This document shows positions 16,619 through 25,222 of a stretch of DNA of 64,000 nt, one piece after another. Origin of the DNA: Sphingomonas sp. CBMAI 2297 (lineage in GTDB: Bacteria; Pseudomonadota; Alphaproteobacteria; Sphingomonadales; Sphingomonadaceae); the NCBI RefSeq assembly GCF_029870595.1, contig NZ_JAPDIR010000013.1:1-64000 (forward strand). The letters are read 5' to 3'. The notes under the pieces are model-generated. The model saw only the letters and a list, made by a program, of their open reading frames with translations, was not told the DNA's origin and did no database searches. Each line of letters starts with the position of its first letter. Position 1 is the first letter of the stretch. The translations under genes and the position numbers were made by a program.

Positions 16619-17254
16619 CTATCGCTCCGTCCCGATTCCGTGCGTCAGCATCGCCGCCACGGTCTGCGCGATCGCCTCGGGATCGACGTCCTCCTGCCAC
16701 ACGCTGTAGCGCAGGCCCAGGAACACGTTCATGCCCATGATCGCCCAGGCGTGGATCTCGTTCACGTCCTCGCGCACCTCGCCGCGCGCCGCCGCCGCCT
16801 GAAGGCGCTTCGCGATGCGCTCGGCGGTGGTCGCATAATGCATGCGAAAGCTCTCGGGATCGACGAACTCGGCCTCGTCGATGATGCGGTAGATCTCCTT
16901 GTGCGCGCGCGCGAAGCGGATGAAGGCGAGCAGCGCCGCCTGTTCCGCCGCGATCTGGCCCCCGGTCGCGCCCTTGATCGCCGGCGCGACATGCTCGCGC
17001 ACCTGGTCGCTCATGTCGCGCACCAGCGCGCGGAACACGTCGTCCTTCGAATCGAAATAGGTGTAGAAGCTGCCCAGCGCGACGCCCGCGCGGCGCGTGA
17101 TGCCGCTGATCGAGCCTTCGTGGAAACCCTTGGCGCCGAATTCCTCCGCCGCCGCGTCCAGGATCAGGCGCAGCGTTCGCCGTCCGCGCGCCGTGCGCGG
17201 CTCCTTGCCCGCACTCGCTTCGCCGCCGCCCAGATCCGGTGCTGTGGCGCTCAT
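16619..17254 (-). CDS. TetR/AcrR-family transcriptional regulator
   Basis: A 211-residue protein from ATG 17254. The N-terminal helix-turn-helix is clear: ILDAAAEEFGAKGFHEGSI then ITRRAGVALGSFYTYFDSKD, the TetR signature. The C-terminal ligand domain is variable and gives no effector. It is divergent from a TonB receptor and MFS transporter, with two inverted repeats between them, so it probably represses that uptake system and itself. An in-frame start six codons upstream exists but is less likely. Confidence 0.9.
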   Translation of the reverse strand: MSATAPDLGGGEASAGKEPRTARGRRTLRLILDAAAEEFGAKGFHEGSISGITRRAGVALGSFYTYFDSKDDVFRALVRDMSDQVREHVAPAIKGATGGQIAAEQAALLAFIRFARAHKEIYRIIDEAEFVDPESFRMHYATTAERIAKRLQAAAARGEVREDVNEIHAWAIMGMNVFLGLRYSVWQEDVDPEAIAQTVAAMLTHGIGTER

Positions 17255-17300
17255 GCCACGCCCCCTTGCCATTCTGGTCCCTCTTCCCGTTTATCCAAGT

Positions 17301-17367
17301 TGAAACCCGGTTCAGGTTTCAGTATAGCGTCGTGCGACCACTTACAACCCGCGTTCAAGAACGGGTT
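17301..17367. promoter_or_regulatory. candidate TetR operators between tetR and the TonB receptor gene
   Basis: Two perfect inverted repeats lie in the divergent promoter region. TGAAACC (17301-17307) is mirrored by GGTTTCA (17315-17321) across 7 bases. AACCCG (17346-17351) is mirrored by CGGGTT (17362-17367) across 10 bases. Both contain a related core, GAACCGGGTTTCA on one strand and GAACGGGTTCGA on the other. Their place suggests binding by the divergently encoded TetR protein; this is inference. Confidence 0.5.
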
Positions 17368-17390
17368 CGACTGATGGGGAGGAAGTCTGG

Positions 17391-19766
17391 ATGTCACGCC
17401 TGAATAGTGCCCGTTCGATTCTGTTCGCGGGCGCTGCCCTTGCGGCAATCGCCACCACGCCCGCCTTCGCGCAGGAAGCCGCGGCGCCGGCCGCGCCCGA
17501 AGCGCAGGATAGCGCACTCGCCGACACGGGCGAAATCGTCGTCACCGCCCGCCGCCGCGAGGAGAAGCTGCTCGACGTGCCGACCGCGGTCACCGCGCTC
17601 ACTGCCGCCCAGCTCGATCAGGCCGGCGCGATCGACCTCACCGACCTGCAGATCGCCTCGCCCAACACCACGCTGAAGGATGCGCGCGGCACCAACTCGA
17701 CGCTCGCCGCCTTCATCCGCGGCGTCGGCCAGCAGGATCCGGTGCCGGGCTTCGAGGCCGGTATCGGCATCTATCTCGACGACGTATATCTGAACCGCCC
17801 GCAAGCGGCGGTGCTCGACATCTACGACGTCGAGCGGATCGAAGTGCTGCGTGGGCCGCAGGGCACGCTCTATGGCCGCAACACCATCGGCGGCGCGATC
17901 AAATATGTCACCAAGAAGCTCGAGGATCGTCCGACGATGACGGTCAAGGGCAATTACGGCTCGTACAACCAGGCCGATGTGATCGTCAGCGCCTCCACGC
18001 CGATCGGCTCGATGTTCAAGCTCGGCATCTCGGGCGCCCGCCTCACCCGCGACGGCTTCGGCAGGAACCGCTATCTCGGGATCGACAATTACAACAAGAA
18101 TGTCTGGGCCGGCCGCGCCACGCTGGAGTTCGAGACGCCCGACGAGAAGATGTTGGTGCGCATCACCGGCGACTATACCCATGACAAGTCGAACGCCCGC
18201 AACGGCCATCGCCTGATCCCGGGCCTGCTCACCGGCTCGCCGGTGCTGAGCAACGTCTTCGACACCAATGCCGGGCTCAACAGCCCGAAGAACGACGTCC
18301 AGGCGGGCGGCATCTCGATGACGGTCAATGCCGAGGTCAGCGAGCTGATCACGCTGCGCAGCATCAGCGCCTATCGCGAGGACACGTCGTACACGCCGAT
18401 CGACTTCGATTCGACGCCGTCGGTCGATGTCGACGTGCCGGCCTATTACAAGAACAACCAGACCAGCCAGGAATTCCAGGCGCTGATCCATGGCGGCAAG
18501 CTCAACGGCATCGTCGGCTTCTACTATCTGGGCGCCAAGGCGACGACCGGCTTCGGCGTGCTGCTGTCGACCACCCTGCCCGGGTTCAACGCCTATACCG
18601 CCGGCGACGTGCGCACCGAGACCAGCTCGATCTATGGCGACTTCACCTTCGACTTCACGCCGCAGCTGAGCCTGACGCTCGGCGGCCGCTACACCTGGGA
18701 TCAGCGCCGCAGCTATGTCTTCAAGGCGAGCTATTTCGGCCTGACCCCGGACTTTGGCGGCACGCCGATCCCGGCCGGCGCGCCGTCCACCGATTTCCGC
18801 GGCACTGCCAATTTCAAGCGCTTCACCCCGCGCGCGACGCTGAGCTTCAAGCCAAGCGCGGACCATATGGTCTATGCGTCCTATTCGGAAGGCTTCAAGG
18901 GCGGCGGCTTCGATCCGCGCGGCTCGGGCACTTCGGCGCCGATCAGCAACCCCGCGGCGGGCCGCACCTATCAGGACATCTACAACTATCTCTCCTTCGA
19001 TCCCGAGACGGTGAAGAGCTATGAGATCGGCTGGAAGGGCGCCGCGTTCGATCGCCGCCTGAACTGGTCGCTCGCCGGCTTCTATTCGGACTATTCGAAC
19101 GTCCAGATCCCGGGCTCGGTCGGCTGCATCATCAACAATGTCCAGAGCTTCTGCGGCATCACCACCAATGCCGCCAAGGCCGATATCAAGGGCGTGGAGC
19201 TCGAGACCAACGCGGTGCTGGCGCGCGGCTTTGCCGGCCCGGGCTCGAGCGTCTTCTTCAACGGCGCGCTCGGCTATATCGACGCCAAGTACAAGCGCTT
19301 CATCGGGCCGACCGGCGTGGACGTGGCCAATGTCCGCGTGTTCCAGAACACGCCGGACTGGACGCTGGCCGGCACGCTCGGCGCCGCGCTGCCGATCGGC
19401 AGCGGCGACCTCAACGCCACCACCACCGTGTCGTATCGCAGCCTGACCCATCAGTTCGAGACGGCCAGCCCGTTCCTCGACCAGCCGGGCTACACGCTGC
19501 TCGACGCGCACCTGGTCTATAATTTCGGCGGGGGCCGCTATTCGATCGGCATTCACGGCAAGAACCTGACCAACGTGCACTACAAGACCGCCGGCTATCA
19601 GTACATCAAGACCAACATCGCCGGGCAGCCGCTCGACGCGACCATTCCGGGCAACGTCATCACCAACGGCACCGGCTATGTGCCGACGCTGGGCAAGGAA
19701 GGCGTGGCGACGGCCTTTTACGGCAATCCGCGGCAGATCTTCGGCTCGTTCAGCGTCAAGTTCTGA
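17391..19766 (+). CDS. TonB-dependent receptor (TetR-linked)
   Basis: A 791-residue outer membrane receptor. It has a Sec signal ending TTPAFAQEA, a TonB-box-like GEIVVTARRREEKLLDVP, a plug domain (TAVTALTAAQLDQAGAIDL, IERIEVLRGPQGTLYGRNTI) and a 22-strand-type barrel ending in the usual terminal aromatic (QIFGSFSVKF). This is the sphingomonad type often used for hydrophobic or complex organic substrates as well as iron chelates; the ligand cannot be assigned. The downstream MFS transporter and upstream TetR suggest a regulated import system. A terminator follows at 19792. Confidence 0.92.
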   Translation: MSRLNSARSILFAGAALAAIATTPAFAQEAAAPAAPEAQDSALADTGEIVVTARRREEKLLDVPTAVTALTAAQLDQAGAIDLTDLQIASPNTTLKDARGTNSTLAAFIRGVGQQDPVPGFEAGIGIYLDDVYLNRPQAAVLDIYDVERIEVLRGPQGTLYGRNTIGGAIKYVTKKLEDRPTMTVKGNYGSYNQADVIVSASTPIGSMFKLGISGARLTRDGFGRNRYLGIDNYNKNVWAGRATLEFETPDEKMLVRITGDYTHDKSNARNGHRLIPGLLTGSPVLSNVFDTNAGLNSPKNDVQAGGISMTVNAEVSELITLRSISAYREDTSYTPIDFDSTPSVDVDVPAYYKNNQTSQEFQALIHGGKLNGIVGFYYLGAKATTGFGVLLSTTLPGFNAYTAGDVRTETSSIYGDFTFDFTPQLSLTLGGRYTWDQRRSYVFKASYFGLTPDFGGTPIPAGAPSTDFRGTANFKRFTPRATLSFKPSADHMVYASYSEGFKGGGFDPRGSGTSAPISNPAAGRTYQDIYNYLSFDPETVKSYEIGWKGAAFDRRLNWSLAGFYSDYSNVQIPGSVGCIINNVQSFCGITTNAAKADIKGVELETNAVLARGFAGPGSSVFFNGALGYIDAKYKRFIGPTGVDVANVRVFQNTPDWTLAGTLGAALPIGSGDLNATTTVSYRSLTHQFETASPFLDQPGYTLLDAHLVYNFGGGRYSIGIHGKNLTNVHYKTAGYQYIKTNIAGQPLDATIPGNVITNGTGYVPTLGKEGVATAFYGNPRQIFGSFSVKF

Positions 19767-19791
19767 GCCCCGCGCGATCCGTGAACCCAAT

Positions 19792-19824
19792 GAGCCGGGC
19801 GTCCCATTGACGTCCGGCTCTTTT
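19792..19824 (+). terminator. rho-independent terminator after the TonB receptor gene
   Basis: A 12-bp stem runs from 19792 to 19820: GAGCCGGGCGTC pairs with GACGTCCGGCTC, with one G-U pair, around the loop CCATT, followed by TTTT. It lies 26 bases past the receptor stop and before the MFS gene, so the two genes may be partly uncoupled. Confidence 0.8.
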
Positions 19825-19841
19825 CTTGCCGAGATGCTGTC

Positions 19842-21107
19842 ATGAACGCTCCCGCTTCAAACCCTGCGAGCCGCCCCGGCTATCCCGGCGTCGTGCTGGC
19901 GATGCTCCTGCTCGTCTACACCTTCAACTTCCTCGACCGGCAGATACTGGGCATCCTGGCCAAGCCGATCATGGAGGACCTGCACCTCACCAAGACCGAG
20001 TTCGGCGCGATCGGGGGCCTGGCGTTCGCGATCCTCTATTCGGTGCTTGGCGTGCCGCTCGCCTATCTCGCCGACCGGACCAGCCGGTCGGGCGTGATCG
20101 CCGGCGCGCTGGCGGTGTGGAGCGCGTTCACCGGGCTGTGCGGCGCCGCCACCGGCTATTGGCAGCTCTTCCTGTTCCGCCTCGGCGTCGGTGTCGGCGA
20201 GGCGGGGGGCGTGGCGCCCTCCTATGCGGTTATCTCCGATTACTTCCCGCCCGAGCGCCGCGCCCGCGCGCTCGCCATCTATTCGCTCGGCATCCCGATC
20301 GGCCTGGCGCTCGGCACCCTGCTGGGCGCCTATATCGCCGCCTGGGTGAATTGGCGCGCCGCGTTCATCACCATGGGCGTGATCGGCCTGGTGATCGCGC
20401 CGATTTTCCGCTGGGTAGTCCGCGACGTGCCGCGCGCGCCCGCCGGCGAAGGCCCCGCCGGCGCGCCGGTGAGCGCGGTGTTCGGCATCCTGGCCGGCAA
20501 GCCTGCCTTCTGGCTGCTCGCCTTCGGCGCCTCGTGCAGCTCGCTGTGCGGCTATGGCCTGGCGCTGTGGACGCCGCTGGTGCTGATGGGCAATTTCGGC
20601 TTCGACCTGGTGACGACCGGCCAGTTCATGGCTTCGCTGCTGCTGATCGGCGGCACCGCGGGCGTGTTCGCCGGTGGCTGGTTCGCCGACCGGCTCGGCA
20701 AGGGCGACCGTGCCTGGTACGCTTGGCTGCCCGCCATCGCCTGGCTGCTGACCGCGCCGCTCTTCGCGGTCGGCTTCCTGACGTCCAACCCCTGGATCGC
20801 CTGGCCGCTGCTGCTGATCCCCAACGGGCTCAACATCCTGTGGCTCGGCCCGGTGACCACCGCCGTCCAGCACCTCGTGCCCCAGCACATGCGGGCCACC
20901 GCCTCGGGCAGCTTCCTGCTGATCAACAACCTGATCGGCATGGGCCTGGGCCCGCTGCTGATGGGCTATCTGTCCGAGGAGCTGAAGTCGAGCTACGGCG
21001 CCGAGGCGCTGCGCTATGGCGCGGTGTTCTGCCTGGGCTTCTATGTAATTGCCGGCATTCTGGCGCTGCTGGCCGCCCGTCACGTGCGCAAGGGCTGGGT
21101 CGACTGA
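19842..21107 (+). CDS. MFS transporter, spinster-like
   Basis: A 421-residue protein with about 12 membrane helices. The first helix ends NFLDRQILGILAKPI, followed by FGAIGGLAFAILYSVLGVPLAYLADR with the MFS loop 2-3 motif, and GVGVGEAGGVAPSYAVISDYFPPERR. The latter pattern is typical of the spinster-type MFS branch abundant in sphingomonads. It sits in the inner membrane and probably takes up whatever the adjacent TonB receptor brings into the periplasm, or exports a product. Substrate is unknown. The ATG at 19842 starts 18 bases after the terminator T tract. Confidence 0.85.
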   Translation: MNAPASNPASRPGYPGVVLAMLLLVYTFNFLDRQILGILAKPIMEDLHLTKTEFGAIGGLAFAILYSVLGVPLAYLADRTSRSGVIAGALAVWSAFTGLCGAATGYWQLFLFRLGVGVGEAGGVAPSYAVISDYFPPERRARALAIYSLGIPIGLALGTLLGAYIAAWVNWRAAFITMGVIGLVIAPIFRWVVRDVPRAPAGEGPAGAPVSAVFGILAGKPAFWLLAFGASCSSLCGYGLALWTPLVLMGNFGFDLVTTGQFMASLLLIGGTAGVFAGGWFADRLGKGDRAWYAWLPAIAWLLTAPLFAVGFLTSNPWIAWPLLLIPNGLNILWLGPVTTAVQHLVPQHMRATASGSFLLINNLIGMGLGPLLMGYLSEELKSSYGAEALRYGAVFCLGFYVIAGILALLAARHVRKGWVD

Positions 21108-21150
21108 GGCGACCTAGGTAGTTTCCCGACTCGGCGGATTCCTGAATCGC

Positions 21151-21237
21151 GCAAATTCCACATTTGCACGATCCTGCAAATGCGTTCCGAAAGGATGCCT
21201 TTCCGGGACGGCCGGGCGGGGATGGGACCGCCCGGCC
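21151..21237. other. alternating GCAAAT repeats and a strong hairpin between MFS gene and prfC
   Basis: GCAAAT (21151-21156), ATTTGC (21162-21167) and GCAAAT (21176-21181) can form two mutually exclusive short stems. Downstream, GGCCGGGCGG (21210-21219) pairs perfectly with CCGCCCGGCC (21228-21237) around an 8-base loop. There is no T tract. As the flanking genes converge, a bidirectional transcript end is the simplest reading. Confidence 0.5.
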
Positions 21238-21254
21238 ACCCGTGACGCAGGCGA

Positions 21255-22823
21255 TCAGCGCTCGCGCGTCGCCGCGAACTTCACCTTCGGATAGCGATCG
21301 GCGACATAGCCGACTTCCCAGTTCGACTTGGCCATGAACACCGGGTTGCCGTCGCGGTCCTTGGCCATGGCGCCGCGGTTGAGCGCGACGAAGTCGGCCA
21401 GGTCCTTGGGATCCTCGGCCGAGATCCAGCGCGCGGTCTCGAACGGCGCGACTTCCAGCCCGGCCGCCACCTTGTACTCGGCCTCGAGCCGGCTGATCAG
21501 CACGTCCAGCTGCAGCTGCCCCACCACGCCGATCACCCAGTTCGAGCCGATCTCGGGATAGAAGACCTGAGTCACGCCTTCCTCGGCCATGTCGTCCAGC
21601 GCCTTGCGCAGCTGCTTGGTCTTGGTCGGATCCTTGAGCACCACGCGGCGCAGGATCTCCGGCGCGAAATTGGGCAGGCCGGTGAAGCGCACATCGGCCT
21701 TTTCGGAAAGCGTGTCGCCGACGCGCAGCACGCCGTGATTGGGGATGCCGATGATGTCGCCGGGGAACGCCTCGTCGGCCAGCTCGCGCTCGCGGGCGAA
21801 GAACAGGATCGGCGAGTGGATCGCGATCGCCTTGCCATGCCCGGTCGGCGTCAGCTTCATGCCGCGCTTGAAGGTGCCCGAGACCAGCCGCATGAACGCG
21901 ATGCGGTCGCGGTGATTGGGGTCCATATTGGCCTGGACCTTGAACACGAAGCCGGTGACCTGCCCCGCATCGGGCGAGACCGGGGCCGGCTCGGCGGGCA
22001 GGGCGTGCGGCGGCGGCGCATGGGTGGCGATCGCGTCGATCAGCGAATCGACGCCGAATTCCTTCAGCGCCGAGCCGAAATAGACCGGGGTCAGGTCGCC
22101 GTGCCGATAGGCCTCGGCATCGAATGCGGGATAGCCGGCCTGGGCCAGCTCGACATCCTCGCGCAGCTTGGCGAGGTTGTCGGCCGAAAGGATCGCGTCG
22201 AGCTGCGGATCGTCGAGGCCCGAGGTCTGCACCACCTTGCCATGGAATTCGCGGCTGTCGCCCTCGGGCAGCAGCAGCCGGTTGGTGGCGAGGTCGAAAA
22301 TCCCCTCGAAGGTGCCGCCCATGCCCACCGGCCAGGTCATCGGGCACACGTCGAGCGCGAGCAGGTCGGCGATCTCGTCGAGCGTCTCGAACACGTGGCG
22401 GCCTTCGCGGTCGACCTTGTTGACGAAGGTGATGATCGGCACGTTGCGCAGGCGGCAGACTTCGAACAGCTTGCGGGTCTGGCTCTCGATGCCCTTGGCG
22501 ACGTCGATCACCATCACCGCCGAATCGACCGCGGTGAGCGTGCGATAGGTATCTTCCGAGAAATCCTCGTGGCCCGGCGTGTCGAGCAGGTTGAAGGTGA
22601 TGCCGCCCCGCTCGAAGGTCATCACCGAGCTGGTGACCGAGATGCCGCGCTGCTGCTCGATCTTCATCCAGTCCGAGCGGGCGCGCCGGGCGGCGCCGCG
22701 CGCCTTCACTTCGCCGGCAAGGTGAATCGCACCGCCGAACAGCAGCAGCTTTTCGGTGAGCGTGGTCTTGCCCGCGTCGGGGTGCGAGATGATGGCGAAG
22801 GTACGGCGGTCGGAAACTGGCAT
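21255..22823 (-). CDS. prfC: peptide chain release factor 3
   Basis: A 522-residue translational GTPase. G1 is AIISHPDAGKTTLTEKLLLF near the N-terminus, G2/switch I is RGISVTSS, G3 is LLDTPGHEDFSEDT and G4 is FVNKVDREG. Domains II and III follow with the RF3-type ending. The DFSEDTYRTLTAVDSAVMV stretch and overall length separate RF3 from EF-G. It recycles RF1/RF2 from the ribosome after termination. It is a single gene on the minus strand, convergent with the MFS transporter. Confidence 0.95.
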   Translation of the reverse strand: MPVSDRRTFAIISHPDAGKTTLTEKLLLFGGAIHLAGEVKARGAARRARSDWMKIEQQRGISVTSSVMTFERGGITFNLLDTPGHEDFSEDTYRTLTAVDSAVMVIDVAKGIESQTRKLFEVCRLRNVPIITFVNKVDREGRHVFETLDEIADLLALDVCPMTWPVGMGGTFEGIFDLATNRLLLPEGDSREFHGKVVQTSGLDDPQLDAILSADNLAKLREDVELAQAGYPAFDAEAYRHGDLTPVYFGSALKEFGVDSLIDAIATHAPPPHALPAEPAPVSPDAGQVTGFVFKVQANMDPNHRDRIAFMRLVSGTFKRGMKLTPTGHGKAIAIHSPILFFARERELADEAFPGDIIGIPNHGVLRVGDTLSEKADVRFTGLPNFAPEILRRVVLKDPTKTKQLRKALDDMAEEGVTQVFYPEIGSNWVIGVVGQLQLDVLISRLEAEYKVAAGLEVAPFETARWISAEDPKDLADFVALNRGAMAKDRDGNPVFMAKSNWEVGYVADRYPKVKFAATRER

Positions 22824-22904
22824 GGTGGCGGGCGCTTTAGAGCATCGCAGCGAAAAGTGGGAACCGGTTTTCGCGCCCGCGATGCGCCGGCGGGAAGAAG
22901 CGAG

Positions 22905-23771
22905 TCAACGGGCCAGCGTCACCCGCATCGTGAAGGTCCTCGCTTCGCCCGGCGCATAGCGCTGCATCAGCGGCTTGTCCCAGATCTCGCCGGTGAAGCC
23001 ATGGGGATCGGCGATGCCGTGCCAGGGCTCGATGCACAGATAGCGCGCGCCCGGCTTCATCCACAGGCCCAGCGCCGGCGTGTCGGGGAAATCGCAGACC
23101 AGCCGCGGCCCGCCCTCGTCGCCATAGGCGAGCGACTGGCTGCGCACCGGATTCCACACCAGCGCGTCGCGCTCGAACAATTCGTCGTGCAGCGCGAGCA
23201 CGCGCCCCTCGACCGGGCTTTCCCAGCCGGCGGCATCCATCCAGCCGCCCTTGACGATCGCCGCCAGCTCGCCCGGCTCGTCCTCGGCGAAGGTGATCCG
23301 GTGCTCGTCCTTCGCCGCGCCATAGGGGAGCGGCCAGGCAAAGGCGGGGTGGAAGCCGAAGCTCGCCGGCATGTCGACATCGCCCCTATTGGTGACGGTG
23401 ACGTCCATCGCGAGCGTCGCGCCCTGGAGAGTAAAGGCCGCATCGAGCGCGAAGGCGAAGGGATAGACGGCGCGCGTCTCGGGATTGTCGATCAGGCGCA
23501 GCACCGCCCGGTCCGGTGCCTGGTCGATCAGCGCGAAGGTCTGGCGCCGCGCGAAGCCGTGTTGGGGCAGCGCATATTCCCTGCCGTCCAGCCGGTATCT
23601 GTCGTCCATCAGCCGCCCGACGATCGGGAAGAGCAGCGGCGCCCGCCCGGTCCAGAAGGCGGGATCGGCATCGGTCATCAGCGCGCGGCCCCCGGCATCG
23701 CGCAGCGACCAGAGCTCCGCGCCCAGCGGGTTGACGGTGGCGGTGAGCGCCTCGGAGCCGATCTCGATCAT
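22905..23771 (-). CDS. aldose 1-epimerase-family protein (YihR/GalM-like)
   Basis: A 288-residue cytoplasmic protein with a beta-sandwich galactose mutarotase fold. Motifs include NPLGAELWSL at the N-terminus, a central ASFGFHPAFAWPL containing the family His, LQGATLAMDVTVTNRGD, and YLCIEPWHGIADP near the C-terminus with the likely catalytic Glu. The ATG at 23771 overlaps the stop of the upstream SDR gene by 4 bp. It probably interconverts anomers of a sugar or sugar phosphate; the substrate is not evident. Confidence 0.8.
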   Translation of the reverse strand: MIEIGSEALTATVNPLGAELWSLRDAGGRALMTDADPAFWTGRAPLLFPIVGRLMDDRYRLDGREYALPQHGFARRQTFALIDQAPDRAVLRLIDNPETRAVYPFAFALDAAFTLQGATLAMDVTVTNRGDVDMPASFGFHPAFAWPLPYGAAKDEHRITFAEDEPGELAAIVKGGWMDAAGWESPVEGRVLALHDELFERDALVWNPVRSQSLAYGDEGGPRLVCDFPDTPALGLWMKPGARYLCIEPWHGIADPHGFTGEIWDKPLMQRYAPGEARTFTMRVTLAR

Positions 23772-24502
23772 GGCTCGCGGTGCACCGCGAAGCCCTGCCA
23801 GCTCTGGTTGACCGGCATCAGCTCGAGCGCATTGATGTTGAGGTGCGGCGGCAGCGTCGCCACCCACAGGATCGTCTCGGCGATGTCCTCGCCGGTCATC
23901 GGGTCCACCCCGGCATAGAGCTTGTCCGACACGTCCTGGCTGCCGGTGCGCACCAGCGTGAACTCGGTCTCGACCATGCCCGGCTCGATCGAAGTGACGC
24001 GCACACCGGTGCCGTGCAGGTCGGCGCGCAGGTCCAGGCTCAGCTGGCGGACGAACGCCTTGGTCGCCGCATAGACGTTGCCGCCGGGATAGGGATAGGT
24101 CGCCGCCACCGAGGAGAGGTTGATGATCGCGCCCTTGCGCGCGATCAGCATGGGCAGCAGCCTGTGGGTGATCGAGACGAGCGCGGTGACGTTGGTGTCG
24201 ATCATCGTCTTCCAGTTGGCGAGCGATGCCTGCTGCGCCGGCTCGAGGCCCAGCGCCAGCCCGGCATTGTTCACCAGCAGGTCGATGTCGCGAAAGCCCT
24301 CGGGCAGCCCGTCCAGCGCCGCATCGCGTGCCGCCTCGTCGCGAATGTCGAAGGCGAGGGTGCGGACATTGTCGCGCGCGAGCTTCTCCAGCCGATCCTC
24401 GCGCCGGCCGGTGGCGACGACGTTCCACCCGGCATCGGCAAAGGCATGGACGCATGCCTCGCCGATCCCCGCGGTGGCGCCGGTGATGAGTGCGGTGGGC
24501 AT
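23768..24502 (-). CDS. short-chain dehydrogenase, YdfG-like
   Basis: A 244-residue classical SDR. The Rossmann motif is ALITGATAGIGEACVHAF at the N-terminus, NNAG appears in LLVNNAGLALG, and the catalytic set is Ser in INLSSVAATYPY with Tyr and Lys in NVYAATKAF. The pattern and C-terminus (VNQSWQGFAVHRE) resemble the YdfG group, NADP-dependent 3-hydroxy acid or serine dehydrogenases. The start chosen (MPTALITG) is the canonical SDR start; longer frames upstream are not supported. It is coupled to the epimerase-like gene. Confidence 0.85.
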   Translation of the reverse strand: MPTALITGATAGIGEACVHAFADAGWNVVATGRREDRLEKLARDNVRTLAFDIRDEAARDAALDGLPEGFRDIDLLVNNAGLALGLEPAQQASLANWKTMIDTNVTALVSITHRLLPMLIARKGAIINLSSVAATYPYPGGNVYAATKAFVRQLSLDLRADLHGTGVRVTSIEPGMVETEFTLVRTGSQDVSDKLYAGVDPMTGEDIAETILWVATLPPHLNINALELMPVNQSWQGFAVHREP

Positions 24503-24584
24503 GGGGCTGCTCCTTGTCGATATCCTGCCGCGCCTATGGTCAATCCGCGCGACGGCTGCAATTGTCCGTGCGGGAGGAGCGAGC

Positions 24585-25088
24585 ATGGAAGCGCTGAAAA
24601 TCACCGGATTCGCGATATTCGCCGCGATTGCCTATGGCGTGCTCCACGATCAGGTGACCGCGCATCTCTGCGTCGAATATTTCACGATCGGGCATCCGCC
24701 GGTCTTCCCGACCAGTTCGCCCTTCCTGCTTGCGCTGGGCTGGGGCGTGATCGCGACCTGGTGGGTCGGGCTGCCGCTTGGCATCGGACTTGCCGTGGCG
24801 GCGCGGGCGGGGCGCGCGCCCCGGCTGTCGCTCGCGCAGCTGCGCCGGCCGATCCTGTTGCTGATGCTCGGCTGCGGCCTGTTCGCGCTGCTGGCCGGGA
24901 TCGCGGGCGCGGTCGGTGCCGCGATGGGCTGGGTCTGGCTTGTCGGCTGGCTCGCCGACGCGGTGCCGCCGGAAAAGCACGTCGCCTTCCTCGCCGACCT
25001 GTGGGCGCACAGCGCGAGCTATGCCGGCGGCGTGCTGGGCGGGTTGGGGTTGATGGTCTGGACGTGGCGCCGGCGTCGCGCCGCTTGA
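24585..25088 (+). CDS. small four-helix membrane protein, unknown function
   Basis: A 167-residue protein starting at ATG 24585 after GGGAGGAG. It has four predicted membrane helices (around residues 4-22, 46-75, 88-118 and 143-162) and a basic C-terminus (WRRRRAA). I do not recognise a named family. The first periplasmic loop carries CVEYFTIGHPP. It is divergent from the SDR gene. No enzymatic motif is visible. Confidence 0.65.
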   Translation: MEALKITGFAIFAAIAYGVLHDQVTAHLCVEYFTIGHPPVFPTSSPFLLALGWGVIATWWVGLPLGIGLAVAARAGRAPRLSLAQLRRPILLLMLGCGLFALLAGIAGAVGAAMGWVWLVGWLADAVPPEKHVAFLADLWAHSASYAGGVLGGLGLMVWTWRRRRAA

Positions 25089-25141
25089 GCGGCCGGTCAT
25101 CCCGAACCTGTCTGGCGCTTGCTCCCTGGACAAATACCCCT

Positions 25142-25212
25142 CCGTCATCCCCGGCTTCGTGGGGATGACGGCTATCCTGAGCGCTTCCTTCTCCCCTCAG
25201 GGGAGAAGGAAG
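25142..25212. repeat. two adjacent palindromic repeats 3' of pheT
   Basis: CCGTCATCCCC (25142-25152) pairs perfectly with GGGGATGACGG (25161-25171). Next, CTTCCTTCTCCCCT (25184-25197) is a perfect mirror of AGGGGAGAAGGAAG (25199-25212) around one base. They lie 11 bases beyond the pheT stop. Their sequences recur in other gaps of this window (16052, 36116, 47214, 47329). They may end the pheST transcript but have no T tract. Confidence 0.6.
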
Positions 25213-25222
25213 TTTGTCCGCC

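Noticed and set aside
17394..19790. A 798-codon minus-strand frame opposite the TonB receptor
   Set aside because: Antisense shadow; the plus frame has signal, plug and barrel features.
25142..25212. The palindrome pair as a CRISPR or attachment site
   Set aside because: Only one copy of each arm pair, no regular spacers, no cas or integrase gene; similar elements are scattered singly in other gaps.
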